Assembly (NCBI GenBank): GCA_038746285.1
Contig: JBCDKT010000039.1
Location: 1 to 36,311 of the forward strand
DNA from: Bacteroidota bacterium
GTDB taxonomy: Bacteria > Bacteroidota > Rhodothermia > Rhodothermales > JANQRZ01
DNA: 36,311 bases
Direction: 5' to 3'
Part shown: positions 1 to 10,866 of the stretch, piece by piece
How the letters are laid out: each line of letters opens with the position of its first letter
Numbering within the stretch: position 1 is the stretch's first letter
Notes under the pieces: model-generated
What the model was told of the DNA's origin: nothing
Databases searched by the model: none
What the model saw: only the letters and a program-made list of their open reading frames with translations
Position numbers and translations under genes: made by a program

Positions 1-63
1 CCCCACTCTCCCCACTCTCCCCACTCTCCCCACTCTCCCCACTCTCCCCACTCTCCCCACTCT
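1..63. repeat. 9-bp minisatellite, 7 copies
   Basis: Seven perfect tandem copies of CCCCACTCT, followed by a CCCCGCCCC stretch that runs into the start codon at 73. The unit resembles the C-rich arms at 5887, 31489 and 36201, so this is probably the right end of the same dispersed element, with its core cut off by the window edge. The minus strand has regularly spaced G-runs with G-quadruplex potential. Confidence 0.9.
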
Positions 64-72
64 CCCCGCCCC

Positions 73-762
73 ATGCGCCCGCGCATCGGTATCACGACCT
101 CACTCAACGATGGGGAGCAGCGGCTCGACCGGCGCTACGTGCTGGCGGTGGAGCGCGCAGGCGGCCTGCCGCTGATCGTGCCGATGCTGGAGACCGACGA
201 CGCGGCGGAGGCGTTCGCTGCGCTGCTCGGCGGACTCGTCGTCACCGGCGGCCCGGCGGTCACGGACGGCCTAGTGGGGACGCTTCCGGCCGACATCGAG
301 GAAACTGCCCCGGCTCGTCTCGCGTCTGACACCCGGTTGCTCGCCTCCTTCCTTACGGCCCGTCGCCCCGTGCTCGGCATCTGCTACGGGATGCAACTCG
401 GCAACGCCCTTGCCGGCGGCACGCTCTACGCCGACGTGGAGGCACAGCAGGCGGGGGCCGCCGCGCACAGCCAGAAGCGCGGTGCTGCCGACCACCCCAT
501 TGTCCTCGAATCCGCTAGCTACCTCGGCCAGCTGCTCGGCCCCGAACCCCTCTCGGTGAACACGCGACACATCCAGGCCGTAGAAGCGCTCGGATCCCGC
601 CTCCGGGTGGCGGCTCGCGCACCCGACGGCGTCGTGGAAGCCATCGAGAGCGACGACGGCCTGTTCGTCGGCGTGCAGTGGCACCCGGAGCGGATGGGCG
701 CGTCGATGACCCCGCTGTTCCGCGATCTCGTCCAGAAGGCCAGCCGCTCGGCCTCGGCCTAA
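73..762 (+). CDS. Class I glutamine amidotransferase-like (peptidase C26) hydrolase
   Basis: A 229-residue protein of the class I glutamine amidotransferase fold, closest in pattern to the gamma-glutamyl-gamma-aminobutyrate hydrolase (PuuD-like) group, which cleaves gamma-glutamyl amide bonds in the cytoplasm. The nucleophile elbow GICYGMQ places the catalytic Cys at about residue 104. VQWHPE near residues 202-206 supplies His and Glu of the triad. The N-terminal MRPRIGITTS is typical of the family. Length is slightly short of the usual 235-255. The start lies only nine bases after a C-rich minisatellite and no ribosome binding site is visible. No polyamine genes are nearby, so the substrate is open. 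Confidence 0.82.
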   Translation: MRPRIGITTSLNDGEQRLDRRYVLAVERAGGLPLIVPMLETDDAAEAFAALLGGLVVTGGPAVTDGLVGTLPADIEETAPARLASDTRLLASFLTARRPVLGICYGMQLGNALAGGTLYADVEAQQAGAAAHSQKRGAADHPIVLESASYLGQLLGPEPLSVNTRHIQAVEALGSRLRVAARAPDGVVEAIESDDGLFVGVQWHPERMGASMTPLFRDLVQKASRSASA

Positions 763-848
763 CTTTTGATGCACCGAGCACCCGATTCCCCACCGCACGA
801 CCGTTTTCTTCCCGTCAGGCTCTCCCTCTCTAGGCCCTCCCCAACCTC

Positions 849-2678
849 ATGTCAGACGTTCCTTCTGAGCCCCCCCGCCCCGCCAAGCGCTCGGTCGCCG
901 ACTACCTCACCGACCCGAGCGCGCGCCGCATCGAGTGGCTAGCCCTGCTGTTCCTCGTCGCCTTCGGTGTGTTCGCCCTCGTGATTACGCGGGCCGACCT
1001 CGTCGCTCAGGACGTGCCGCCGAGCGCGCAGACCGACGAGGAGCCCACCGAGCCCGGGGTCGCCGAGCCCGTCGTGCGCGGGCCGTTCACGTTCGCGTCG
1101 CTCGACATCCACCCGGACCGGACCTACGCCTCCTACCTCTCGAACGCGTTCATCCAGTCGGCCGACTCCAGCTCGGAGGACGTAACGCTCGACGACTTCC
1201 GCGCCCAGCTCGACATCTACGAAAAGCGCCAGGGCGTCGACGACAACTTCTCGATCCGCGTCCTCGACAACCGGACGGCGCAGACGCTGGAGGTCTTCAC
1301 GCTCCGCGAGATGCGCGACCGCTACGAAGAGACCGGCGAGGCGAACTGGGACGTCGTTGACCAGGCGCGGCGCGGGGCGACCAACCAGCTCGTCCGCAAG
1401 TGGGTCGCGCGCGGCGTCCCTAAGCCCGCCGTCTCGATCCGCTGGGGCCGCGCCAACCAGGTGCAGGAGGCCCGCGGGCGCGACACCCCGACGATCGAGT
1501 ACGAGGTCCGCTACGCTCGCCAGCTTGGCCTGAGCCTGCTCGCGACGGAGATCGGGACCGTCGAGACGTTCAACCAGGACTGGATGGTCTCGCCCGTCGG
1601 CGCGCGTGGCCGGTACCAGATGATGCCGGACATCCTCGACCTGTTCGACGTGAACACGTACGCGCTCCCGGCGCAGGCGGGCACGGTGGACGTGCGCGAG
1701 GAGCTCAACCCGCTCCTCTCGCTCCAGGGCTCGTTCCTGCTCGTGCGCGGCTACGCCAACGCAGTCGGGCACGAGATCCCCGGCGTCTCGGCCTACCACA
1801 CCGGCCCGGGCAACATCTTCCACCTCTACCAGACCTTCCTTCGCGCCAACGCCGGCGAAGAAAATCTCCCCAGCAAGAGCGTCACCGACGCCTACATGTG
1901 GGGCGTCACCGACGGCTTCACGCGCGTCCGCAAGCAGTCGTCCTTCGGGCCACACTCGCGGGCCTACGTGCTCCAGGCGTACGGCTCACTCCGCGCCGTC
2001 GAGGACCTGGAGATCGACCCCGACCGGACGCTCAAGACCGAGCAGGTCAGCCTCAGGCCCGGAGTCAGCGTCACGCTCCGCGACCTCCTCGGCGCGCTCG
2101 AGCCGCACGGCGGCCGCCTCGACTGGGGCCCGGACAACGACTACCCCAACCTCTACAGCCGCTTCCGGGCGATCAACCAGCACGTGAAGCTCCCGGTCTC
2201 GGGCAGCGAGGAGACGGTCGGCGTGCCCGTGGCGGGCAACGTCACGCTCACGCGCGCCGTCGACGGCAAGCGCGTCCGCTTCTTCCTCCCCTACGGGGCC
2301 TCGGAGGTGCTGACCCAGATCGGGAACGACCTGCTCGACGAGGAGGCGATGATCCGGTTCGACGAAGACGTGTTTGCCGACCCGGCCCGGACCGGCGAGC
2401 AGACGCAGTACGACCGCGCCTACGAGCGCCTTGTGCAGGACACCGGCCGCTTCGGGTTCAGCACGGCCAACAAGCGCCGCCTCGACGCGCTCCACACGCG
2501 CTTCCAGCAGCTCGCCGCCGACAACCCGACGCCGTACCGCCGGGCGCAGGCCAAGATCATCACGATCCACCGCCGGACGTGGGGCACAGCCGCGTTCCGC
2601 GAGCTAGCGGCGACCGTGGACAACGTCCTCGCCTCACGGGCCGCACCTACGTCGGCCGCGACGGCGACCACGCCGTAG
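849..2678 (+). CDS. Membrane-anchored lytic transglycosylase-like protein
   Basis: A 609-residue protein with a short cytoplasmic N-terminus and one membrane segment at about residues 30-51, followed by a Pro/Glu-rich linker; the rest should be periplasmic. Residues about 225-330 resemble an SLT transglycosylase domain: a Glu-bearing helix (TEIGTVET, candidate catalytic E234), SPVGARGRYQMMP (248-260) and VSAYHTGPGNI (313-323), which match the E...SPxGAxGxxQxMP...AYxxGPG pattern of the family. Such enzymes cleave the glycan strand of peptidoglycan. The C-terminal half (about 380-600) has no domain I recognise. It begins 86 bases after the amidotransferase and is followed by a hairpin at 2723-2750. 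Confidence 0.72.
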   Translation: MSDVPSEPPRPAKRSVADYLTDPSARRIEWLALLFLVAFGVFALVITRADLVAQDVPPSAQTDEEPTEPGVAEPVVRGPFTFASLDIHPDRTYASYLSNAFIQSADSSSEDVTLDDFRAQLDIYEKRQGVDDNFSIRVLDNRTAQTLEVFTLREMRDRYEETGEANWDVVDQARRGATNQLVRKWVARGVPKPAVSIRWGRANQVQEARGRDTPTIEYEVRYARQLGLSLLATEIGTVETFNQDWMVSPVGARGRYQMMPDILDLFDVNTYALPAQAGTVDVREELNPLLSLQGSFLLVRGYANAVGHEIPGVSAYHTGPGNIFHLYQTFLRANAGEENLPSKSVTDAYMWGVTDGFTRVRKQSSFGPHSRAYVLQAYGSLRAVEDLEIDPDRTLKTEQVSLRPGVSVTLRDLLGALEPHGGRLDWGPDNDYPNLYSRFRAINQHVKLPVSGSEETVGVPVAGNVTLTRAVDGKRVRFFLPYGASEVLTQIGNDLLDEEAMIRFDEDVFADPARTGEQTQYDRAYERLVQDTGRFGFSTANKRRLDALHTRFQQLAADNPTPYRRAQAKIITIHRRTWGTAAFRELAATVDNVLASRAAPTSAATATTP

Positions 2679-2702
2679 CCGGCCATCGAGGATTATGTCA
2701 CC

Positions 2703-2757
2703 GTAGGGGCTTGGTTAATACTGTAGGGGCTTGGTTAATCAAGCCCCTACGCGTTTT
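2703..2757 (+). terminator. Duplicated GTAGGGGCTTG repeat with 11-bp hairpin, possible terminator
   Basis: Bases 2703-2722 and 2723-2742 are near-identical 20-bp direct repeats beginning GTAGGGGCTTGGTTAAT. The second copy forms a perfect 11-bp stem (2723-2733 with 2740-2750) around the loop GTTAAT. A weak T run, GCGTTTTC, follows on the plus strand. It sits between the convergent ends of the transglycosylase-like gene and the MOSC gene, where a terminator is expected. The GTAGGGGC ends are shared with the hairpin pair at 28568-28642, so it may equally be a member of a dispersed palindrome family. Confidence 0.55.
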
Positions 2758-2771
2758 CATGCCGAGTGGCA

Positions 2772-3340
2772 TCAATCCGCGATGCGCTCGATCCGGTCGC
2801 CGAGGCGGATCGTGCCGCCGCGCTCGACGACGAACAGAGCCCCTCGGTACCGCTGCTGCCGGACGACGGCGAAGGCTTCGGGGCTGGTCCGCTCGCGGAA
2901 AACGGAGCACGGGCGGTGCGCACGCTCAGACCGGGCCAGCACCACCTCCTCCCCCACCCGCACCCGGTCGCCCGGTTCGAGGGCGGCGAGGTCGAACCCT
3001 TCGGTGATGAGGTTGTCGCCGACGACGATGGGATCGACGCCGAGCACGCGGAGGGTGTCGAGCGCGACGGCCGACACCTCGCGGCCGGGGACGTGCTTGC
3101 CGAGGTAGAACGACTTGCGCCCGTGGTCGCCCGCGAAGCCTTTGCCCGGCACCGCCTGGACCGACTCGCGCTCGGCGTGCTCGTGCGGACGCGGGGTCTC
3201 GACCAGCATTGCCACGCGACCGGACGGCCCGAGGCGGTGCTCGTCCAGCTCCGCCACCCACGCCTCGACGACCGCGAGGTCCGGGTTCGACGGGACCGGC
3301 GCGGGACGCTCCGACACGCGACTGCCAATACCCGATTCGC

Positions 3341-3344
<4 letters not shown>
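2772..3344 (-). CDS. MOSC domain protein (first of two)
   Basis: A 190-residue MOSC-domain protein, a fold related to the C-terminal domain of molybdenum cofactor sulfurase and to YiiM-type proteins. Family hallmarks visible are VPGKGFAGD in the N-terminal third, VVGDNLITEGFDL in the middle, and a C-terminal block with CSVFRERTSPEAF, which carries a candidate functional Cys, then GDRIERI. I chose the ATG at 3344 because its A, T and G overlap the ppk1 stop as ATGA, implying translational coupling. The open frame extends further upstream, but that part is composition-driven shadow of ppk1. The substrate is unknown and no molybdopterin genes are near. Confidence 0.82.
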
Positions 3345-5632
<2,288 letters not shown>

Positions 5633-5694
5633 AACGGCGGGCCTCGTCGGGTGGGAGCGGCAACATACGACACGGTGGGACGGGGGGGCGCCTG

Positions 5695-5938
5695 CGGCGC
5701 GGAATGGGAGGAATGGGAGGAATGGGAAGTTCGGCGTGGAGAGCAGGGAGGGAATGAAGGGATGAACAGGAGCACAGAGGGTGGAGCCTGGACCGCTATC
5801 CTCGACCCTCCATCTTCCATCCTCCCGCTTAGCGCGCGTTGGCGCGGAGCGCGAGGGTCTCGTTAACTTTCTCGGCTTTTCTTTCCACCCCTCCCACCCC
5901 TCCCACCCCTCCCACCCCTCCCACCCCTCCCACTCACC
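5695..5938. repeat. Dispersed element copy: G-rich arm, core, C-rich 9-bp repeat
   Basis: This fills the 306-base gap between dnaG and ppk1. A G-rich arm of GGAATGGGAGGAATGGG type (about 5695-5730) is followed by a TTCGGCGTGGAG segment (5730-5741), then unremarkable sequence to 5837. The core is at 5838-5886 and includes GTTGGCGCGGAGCGCG and CGTTAACTTTCTCGG. Five copies of the 9-bp unit ACCCCTCCC follow (5887-5931), reaching eight bases from the dnaG stop. Bases 5861-5888 are identical over 28 bases to 36175-36202, and 5695-5717 are identical over 23 bases to 36101-36123. No gene or promoter could be supported here. Confidence 0.85.
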
Positions 5939-7846
5939 CTACGCCGACGCCTCGCTGCCCCACTCCAGGAACTCGCGCCGCTCGATCTGCCCTTTGAGCT
6001 GCTGGAGCTGTTGCATCTCCCGCTGCAAGTCAGTCAGGTCCTCCCCGGCCTGCTCGGCGGCGTAGGTCTTGCGGACGACGAGGTCGATAGCCTCGCCGAC
6101 GCGGTCGAGCTTGAGGAGCGTCATCGCGCTCGCGGCCGACTCGTAGGGTTCGCCGTTGAGTTCGGGCACGCCGACCCCGGCCAGCTTCTGCCAGTTCTGC
6201 GAGACCGCGTGCCGGTCCACGAGCACGCCGGCGGCGATCTGCTGCACCGCCGGCCCGAACGCGCCGCCAACGAACGCCTCGCGGTCGATGGGGCCGGCCT
6301 CGTACTGCTTCAGGAGGTGCTGGACGAGGTCGCGCACCGGTCCTTCGGAGAACTCGTCGAGCCCCATGCGGCCGAGGACGTGCTCGACCATCGGGCGGCC
6401 GTGCTCCAGCATCAGCCGGACGAGCGCGCCCTCCTCGGGCCGCATCTCGAAAAAGACCGGCGTCGGCCCGTCGTCCTCCGGCAGCGGCGGCTCGGGGCGA
6501 GGCACCGAGCGCGGCGTGCTCGCCCCGCTCTTGACGAGGTCGCGGAACTGCATCCGCAGGTGGATGTCCGGCACGCCGAGCTGCTCGGCCGCGACGCGGA
6601 TGTAGCCGTCCTGCGCCACCGTGTCGGGAATCTGGGCGACCGAGTCGAGGACCGAGCGCGCCGCCTCGGCCTGGCCCTCGGGGGTGCTGAGCGTCCCGGC
6701 CCGCCGCGCGGCGGCGACCTTGAAATGCACGAAGCTCTGGCGGTGCTTCTGGAGGTAGTTGCGGAAGGCCTCGCCGCCGAACTGCTGCACGAACGAGTCC
6801 GGGTCCGAGCCCTCGGGGAGTGCGACGACGTAGGCCGCGAGCCCTTCGCGCAGGATAAGGTCGATGCCTCGGAGCGCGGCGGCGGCCCCGGCTGAGTCGG
6901 CGTCGTAGAGCAGGAGGACGCGCTTGGCGTAGCGCCCGAGCGCCTTCACCTGCTCCGGCGTGAGCGCCGTCCCGCTGGAGGCTACCACATGCTCGACGCC
7001 TGCTTGGTGGAGCGAGATCACGTCGGTGTAGCCCTCGACGAGGATCACCTCCTCCTCGCCCCGGATGGCCTGCTTGCCCTGGAACAGGCCGTAGAGCACG
7101 CGGCTCTTGCTGTAGACCCGCGTCTCGGGCGAGTTGATGTACTTCGGCGGGACGTAGTCGCCGGTCGGCGGCGCGCTGTCGGGGAGGACGCGCCCGCCGA
7201 AGCCGAGGACCTTGCCGACGTGCGAGAGGATTGGGAACATAGCCCGCTCGCGGAAGCGGTCGTGGAAGCCGTCGCCGTTTTTGTTCGGGAGCACGAGGCC
7301 GGCCGCGTCGAGCACCTCGGGCTTGACCTGGGCCGCCTCAGCGGCTTTCAGCAGTCCGTCCCACGCGTCGGGTGCGAAGCCGAGCCCGAACTTTTTGATC
7401 GTCTCCGGCGAGAGACCGCGCCCTTCGAAGTAGGCCAGCCCGCGCTGCCGGCCGGTGTCGGTGCGGGTGAGCTGCTCGTAGTACCACCGCGCCGCGAAGC
7501 GGAGGGCGTGCAGCGCCGACTCCTTCTCGTCGGCGTGCGGGTCGCCCGCGCCCTCCTCGGGCAACTCGATCCCCGCTTTCTCGGCGAGCATCCGCACGGT
7601 CTCGACGAACCCCAGCCCCTCGACCTCCATCAGGAACGAGTAGACGTTCCCGCCCTTCCCGCAGCCGAAGCACTTGAAGATGCCCATCGACGGGTTGACG
7701 TTGAACGACGGCGTCTTCTCGTTGTGGAACGGGCAGAGCCCCTTGAAGTTGGAGCCGGCCTTTTTGAGCCGCACGTAGTCGCTCACCACGTCCACGATGT
7801 CGGTGGCGGCTTTGACCTCTTCGACCTTGTCGTCGGGGATGCGCAT
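5939..7846 (-). CDS. dnaG: DNA primase
   Basis: DnaG synthesises RNA primers at the replication fork. Its 635 residues show the standard order. The CHC2 zinc-binding domain has CPFH (C38, H41) and CFGC (C59, C62). The RNA polymerase core follows, with a Toprim fold: EGYTDV (E271) and LYDADSAG (D315, D317), the metal-binding acidic residues. The C-terminal region from about 430 is the poorly conserved helicase-interacting part and ends in a Gln/Glu-rich helix. Start MRIPDDKVEEVKAATDIV matches the family's usual N-terminus. It is of normal length. The stop codon TAG at 5939-5941 lies directly against the C-rich repeat. The MOSC gene upstream is 64 bases away. Confidence 0.97.
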   Translation of the reverse strand: MRIPDDKVEEVKAATDIVDVVSDYVRLKKAGSNFKGLCPFHNEKTPSFNVNPSMGIFKCFGCGKGGNVYSFLMEVEGLGFVETVRMLAEKAGIELPEEGAGDPHADEKESALHALRFAARWYYEQLTRTDTGRQRGLAYFEGRGLSPETIKKFGLGFAPDAWDGLLKAAEAAQVKPEVLDAAGLVLPNKNGDGFHDRFRERAMFPILSHVGKVLGFGGRVLPDSAPPTGDYVPPKYINSPETRVYSKSRVLYGLFQGKQAIRGEEEVILVEGYTDVISLHQAGVEHVVASSGTALTPEQVKALGRYAKRVLLLYDADSAGAAAALRGIDLILREGLAAYVVALPEGSDPDSFVQQFGGEAFRNYLQKHRQSFVHFKVAAARRAGTLSTPEGQAEAARSVLDSVAQIPDTVAQDGYIRVAAEQLGVPDIHLRMQFRDLVKSGASTPRSVPRPEPPLPEDDGPTPVFFEMRPEEGALVRLMLEHGRPMVEHVLGRMGLDEFSEGPVRDLVQHLLKQYEAGPIDREAFVGGAFGPAVQQIAAGVLVDRHAVSQNWQKLAGVGVPELNGEPYESAASAMTLLKLDRVGEAIDLVVRKTYAAEQAGEDLTDLQREMQQLQQLKGQIERREFLEWGSEASA

Positions 7847-7910
7847 GGGAAGGCTCCTGCGGAGCCTGCGGTTGGGGCGACTGAGGAGTACGCGCGGGGC
7901 GGCGCTGCGT

Positions 7911-8399
7911 TCACACCGGCCGGACCGCGTCGCCGACGCGGAGCGTGCCTTCGGTCAGCACCTCGGCGCGGAGGCCGCCGCGCCGGACGAGGGCGTCGAA
8001 GATCGCCTCCTGCCCGGTCACGCGCACGAGGTACTTGCAGGGCGCGCAGACCCGCACGCCGCACAGCCGCACCGCGCCGACGGTGAAGACCTGCTTCTTC
8101 CACTCGGCCAGCGGCACGCCGCGCACGACGAGGTTGCGCCGGTGCTCCCCCGCCGAGAGGTGCACCCCGAACTCGGCCTCGGCCGCGGCGAGCGCGTCGG
8201 CGTCGATGAGGGTCACCTCGCGGAGCGGTCCGGGCCAGCGGCTGAACGCGCCCTCGCCCTTCCAGTAGCGGTCCCCCTCCAGCCCGCGCCCCGGCACGGC
8301 CCGCACGGCCTCGACCGACTGCACCGGGGCCTTCGCTGTGGGCGCGATGAAGATCGCTTCGAGCGCGCCCGCTTGGGCCGGATTGCCTGGTGAGGTCAT
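7911..8399 (-). CDS. MOSC domain protein (second of two)
   Basis: A 162-residue MOSC-domain protein. VPGRGLEGDRYWKGEG, LIDADALAAAE, SAGEHRRNLVVRGVPL and the Cys-containing CGVRVCAPCKYL block are the family's characteristic segments; CAPCKYL contains the likely functional cysteines. The product of the family is a sulfur-carrier or reductase-type oxidoreductase module, but the substrate here is not evident. The ATG at 8399 is preferred: the longer open frame (to 8462) runs through the terminator hairpin at 8419-8453 and is not protein-like. It differs clearly in sequence from the MOSC protein at 2772-3344, so the two are not a recent duplication. It precedes dnaG on the same strand by 64 bases. 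Confidence 0.85.
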   Translation of the reverse strand: MTSPGNPAQAGALEAIFIAPTAKAPVQSVEAVRAVPGRGLEGDRYWKGEGAFSRWPGPLREVTLIDADALAAAEAEFGVHLSAGEHRRNLVVRGVPLAEWKKQVFTVGAVRLCGVRVCAPCKYLVRVTGQEAIFDALVRRGGLRAEVLTEGTLRVGDAVRPV

Positions 8400-8418
8400 G
8401 CCGCAACATACGCCCCAC

Positions 8419-8453
8419 AAAAAAGCCGCCCAGTCTGCGCGAGACCGGGCGGC
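8419..8453 (-). terminator. Intrinsic terminator
   Basis: On the minus strand a 12-bp stem (GCCGCCCGGTCT with AGACTGGGCGGC, one mismatch) with a 5-base loop is followed by six T. It lies 30 bases after the stop of the Ig-like lipoprotein gene and separates that gene from the second MOSC gene. Confidence 0.9.
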
Positions 8454-8482
8454 CAGAGCCACGGCGTCCTACCCCCGAAGGC

Positions 8483-9982
8483 TCAGAAGTCTTCCGTGAC
8501 GAGGTCTTGCGTCAGCCCCTCGCCGAGCGGGGAGCGCGTGAGCTGCAAGTTGCCGTTGGGGCTGCTGACGCTGATCGTGATCGTCTCCACCTCGGGCGGC
8601 AGCGGGAGGTCGTCCTCGCCCTCCTCGTCGCCCTGCACGACGGCAAACGTGAACCGCGTCGTCCCGCTCCCCGGGCAGAGGTAGTCGCCGAGGACGACGT
8701 TGACGTCGCCGACGGCCTCGACGTTCACGCCGTCGGCAGCGACGGTGATCACGGAGCCCGGGGCGAGCGGGTGGCCGAAGAGGTCGGACACCGTGTAGCG
8801 GTACCCCTGGAGTTCCAGCCCTTCGGTTACCAGGTCTATCGTCGTCTCCGCAGAGAACAGGATCAACCCGTTGGTCTCGATCTGCTCCTGGTTCATGTCT
8901 GCGGTGCTGGCCGTGATCACCCCGTAGCCTCGGGGGTCGGCGTCGGGGCAGGCGGCGGGCGGCGTGCCCGCGTTGAAGGGGGGAGCCGAGAGCAGCGTGA
9001 CACTGGCCTGCCCGAGTGCATTGGTTTGGGCGGCCCCTTCGATGATGCCCGTGCTCGTCGTGAAGTAGACCGCAGTCCCAGGCTGCACCGGGTTCGCGTA
9101 GATGTCCCCGACGACCGCCTCGACGGTCCTCGAAACGTTCAGAACCTCGTAGCCCGGAACGTTACGCTCCGCGATGCCGATGCCGAAGTGGGCCTGGTCC
9201 GGCAGGCCGCCGGTGATCGTGATGATGACGGGAAGCGAGGCGATCTCGACGCCGTCGCTGTTGGTCGCGGTGGCGCGGATCTGGACCGTCCCAGCGACGG
9301 TGCCGCTGGAGAGCGTGGTCTGGACCCGGCCCGAGGCGTTGGTCTCGTCGCTCGCGGGCGCGAGGAACTCACCACCGCCGGGACCGCTAGCGATCGCAAA
9401 GTTGACGGTGATAGCGTTGTCCGTGTCGACTGGGTTGCCGAAGGCGTCGAGCACGACGAACGTGAGCGTCGCGGTCTCGTCGGCTCCCGCGCTTCGGACG
9501 GCGATGGTCGTCGAGGAGCGGTCGACGAGCGTGATGCTGGCCCCGGGGCCGGAGCCTTCGTCCGCGCCGTCATCGACGCCGCCGCCGGTGTCCCCACCGC
9601 CGCCGTCGTTGCCGCCGTCGTCCTCGCTGTTTCCCCCGAGTCGGGTGAGCACGATCGAAGGCACCGGGGTGACCTGGTCGATGAAGACGGTGACGCTGCG
9701 CGGCGAGGCTTCCACGAAGTCGTCGGCGAACACGCCGAGGGCGATGACCGTCCCCGAACTGTCCACCTGAAGGTCGAGCGCGTAGTTACCCGACCCGTCC
9801 GTGACGGTCGAAGCGCCGAACTCCGCCGCGACGACGTTGGCGCCGCCAATGGCGCTTCCGCTGCTGTCGGTCACGCGTCCGGAGATCGTAGCGGTGCCGC
9901 TCTCGTCGGTCGAGTCGCAGCCGGCGACGAGCACGCCGAGCAGCAGCGTGCAGGGCAAGAGAAAGCGAGATAGGGTATGCAT
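8483..9982 (-). CDS. Surface lipoprotein with carboxypeptidase-regulatory-like and Ig-like (Big_1-type) domains
   Basis: A 499-residue predicted lipoprotein. The signal peptide ends in the lipobox LVAGC (C22). Residues about 30-112 form a carboxypeptidase-regulatory-like beta-sandwich (ISGRVTDSSGSAIGGANV...DGSGNYAL). A Gly/Asp-rich linker (about 116-145) follows. Then come two or more Ig-like repeats of the bacterial Ig-like domain 1 kind, recognisable from AFGNPVDTDNAITVNF...ETNASGRVQTTLSSGTVAGTVQIRA and YANPVQPGTAVYF...TNALGQASVTLLSA. Proteins of this make-up are usually outer-membrane or cell-surface adhesins or structural proteins; the ligand is unknown. It is a single-gene unit with its own terminator at 8419-8453. 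Confidence 0.8.
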   Translation of the reverse strand: MHTLSRFLLPCTLLLGVLVAGCDSTDESGTATISGRVTDSSGSAIGGANVVAAEFGASTVTDGSGNYALDLQVDSSGTVIALGVFADDFVEASPRSVTVFIDQVTPVPSIVLTRLGGNSEDDGGNDGGGGDTGGGVDDGADEGSGPGASITLVDRSSTTIAVRSAGADETATLTFVVLDAFGNPVDTDNAITVNFAIASGPGGGEFLAPASDETNASGRVQTTLSSGTVAGTVQIRATATNSDGVEIASLPVIITITGGLPDQAHFGIGIAERNVPGYEVLNVSRTVEAVVGDIYANPVQPGTAVYFTTSTGIIEGAAQTNALGQASVTLLSAPPFNAGTPPAACPDADPRGYGVITASTADMNQEQIETNGLILFSAETTIDLVTEGLELQGYRYTVSDLFGHPLAPGSVITVAADGVNVEAVGDVNVVLGDYLCPGSGTTRFTFAVVQGDEEGEDDLPLPPEVETITISVSSPNGNLQLTRSPLGEGLTQDLVTEDF

Positions 9983-10163
9983 GGAAGGAGGCGTCTTGGG
10001 CTAGGACAAGGCGGAGGGGGTGATTCGCACCGCCGTGGGGGTGGACATCGGCCCGGACCCCGATGGGGCGGACCATAGGGCGTATCGTCCGCCAGAAGAC
10101 CAACCTTTATCCGCCGCGCCATTTCTCTTCCCCCGCGTCGCACCTCGTGCCCCAGGACCACGC

Positions 10164-10203
10164 AAAAACGCGCAGGAGCAGCCGTCCAGCCGCTCCTGCG
10201 CGT
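10164..10203 (-). terminator. Intrinsic terminator after M16 remnant
   Basis: On the minus strand a perfect 12-bp stem, ACGCGCAGGAGC with GCTCCTGCGCGT, and a 12-base loop are followed by a run of five T. It is 41 bases beyond the stop of the truncated peptidase gene. Confidence 0.88.
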
Positions 10204-10244
10204 CGGTCTGTCTTCGCTGCGCGCCTGGCCCGACGCAGCGCTGG

Positions 10245-10754
10245 CTAGAACAACGCCTGCTCGAACACGTCTTCCACGGACACGGTGCGGATCGCTTCGC
10301 GGCCGATGCCGAGTGGGTACTGCTGGATCACCTCATACTCGACCATGATCTCGCTGGGCTTGGGCGCGTTGTAGGTGATCGGCGACGGGGTGTCCTTGGC
10401 GAGGCGCGCGGGGAGGTCTTCGGCGTCGGGGGTGACGACGACGAGCGCCAGGCCGTCGGTCCGCAGGTGCTCACGCAGGACGTAGTTCACGTCGTCGAGC
10501 GTGAGCGCCTGGAGCCTCTTGCGGACGAACTCCGCAAACGGCGGGTTGGCGTAGAACCGCGAGTCGAGCGCGTAGCCGATCTGACGCCCCTGGCTCTGGG
10601 TGAGCACGTTGACGTACTTCAGGAGGTAGTTGCGCGTGGCCTCGAAGTCGCCCTCGGTGAGCCCGTCGCGCACTAGCTTGTCGGGCTCGTACTTCGCCGC
10701 CCGGACCGCGAAGCGGGTCTGCTCCGGCGGCACCGGACTGAGCCAGATCGTCAA
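10245..10754 (-). pseudogene. C-terminal remnant of an M16 (insulinase-type) zinc peptidase
   Basis: The open frame encodes about 169 residues matching only the last part of M16 family peptidases: PVPPEQTRFAVRAA, LVRDGLTEGDFEATRNYLLKY, GYALDSRFY and the terminal DVNYVLREHLRTDGLALVVVTPDAEDL. The HxxEH zinc-binding half and the remaining family sequence (normally over 400 residues in total) are absent. The only start available is a TTG at 10754, and the homologous reading ends abruptly at about 10749. Upstream sequence in any frame does not continue the family. The gene keeps its stop and its terminator, so it looks like a 5' truncation, not decay by point mutation. Confidence 0.82.
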
Positions 10755-10806
10755 CGGCGCGCAGCGGCAGTTCGACTACGTCCGCCAGGTGCAGGAGCAG
10801 GGCTAA
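10747..10806 (+). pseudogene. Short 3' gene fragment facing the opposite way
   Basis: Read on the plus strand, these 60 bases encode IVNGAQRQFDYVRQVQEQG and a TAA stop. Codon choice is like that of real genes here (G/C third positions, amphipathic helix), and a hairpin followed by T-rich sequence lies 28 bases downstream. There is no start codon and no extension upstream, because the M16 remnant begins on the other strand. I cannot identify the parent protein. Confidence 0.45.
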
Positions 10807-10833
10807 GCGCTTTCCGCCCGCTAGACTTTCCGA

Positions 10834-10866
10834 GGCTCGCAGCCGGTGGGGCTGCAAGCCTTTCTT
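10834..10866 (+). terminator. Probable intrinsic terminator on plus strand
   Basis: An 11-bp stem (GGCTCGCAGCC with GGCTGCAAGCC, one mismatch), a 5-base loop and a TTTCTT tail. The only plus-strand coding sequence it could serve is the fragment ending at 10806. It lies 116 bases before the OsmC start. Confidence 0.6.

Noticed and set aside
1-63. Tandem arrays considered as CRISPR arrays (here and at 5887, 29811, 31489, 36201)
   Set aside because: Units are 7-9 bp with no spacers, and no cas genes are present.
8483-9982. A defence or toxin system hidden in accessory genes
   Set aside because: I looked for paired nuclease, ATPase, toxin/antitoxin or retron-like genes across the window and found none. 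The accessory genes are surface proteins and small orphans.
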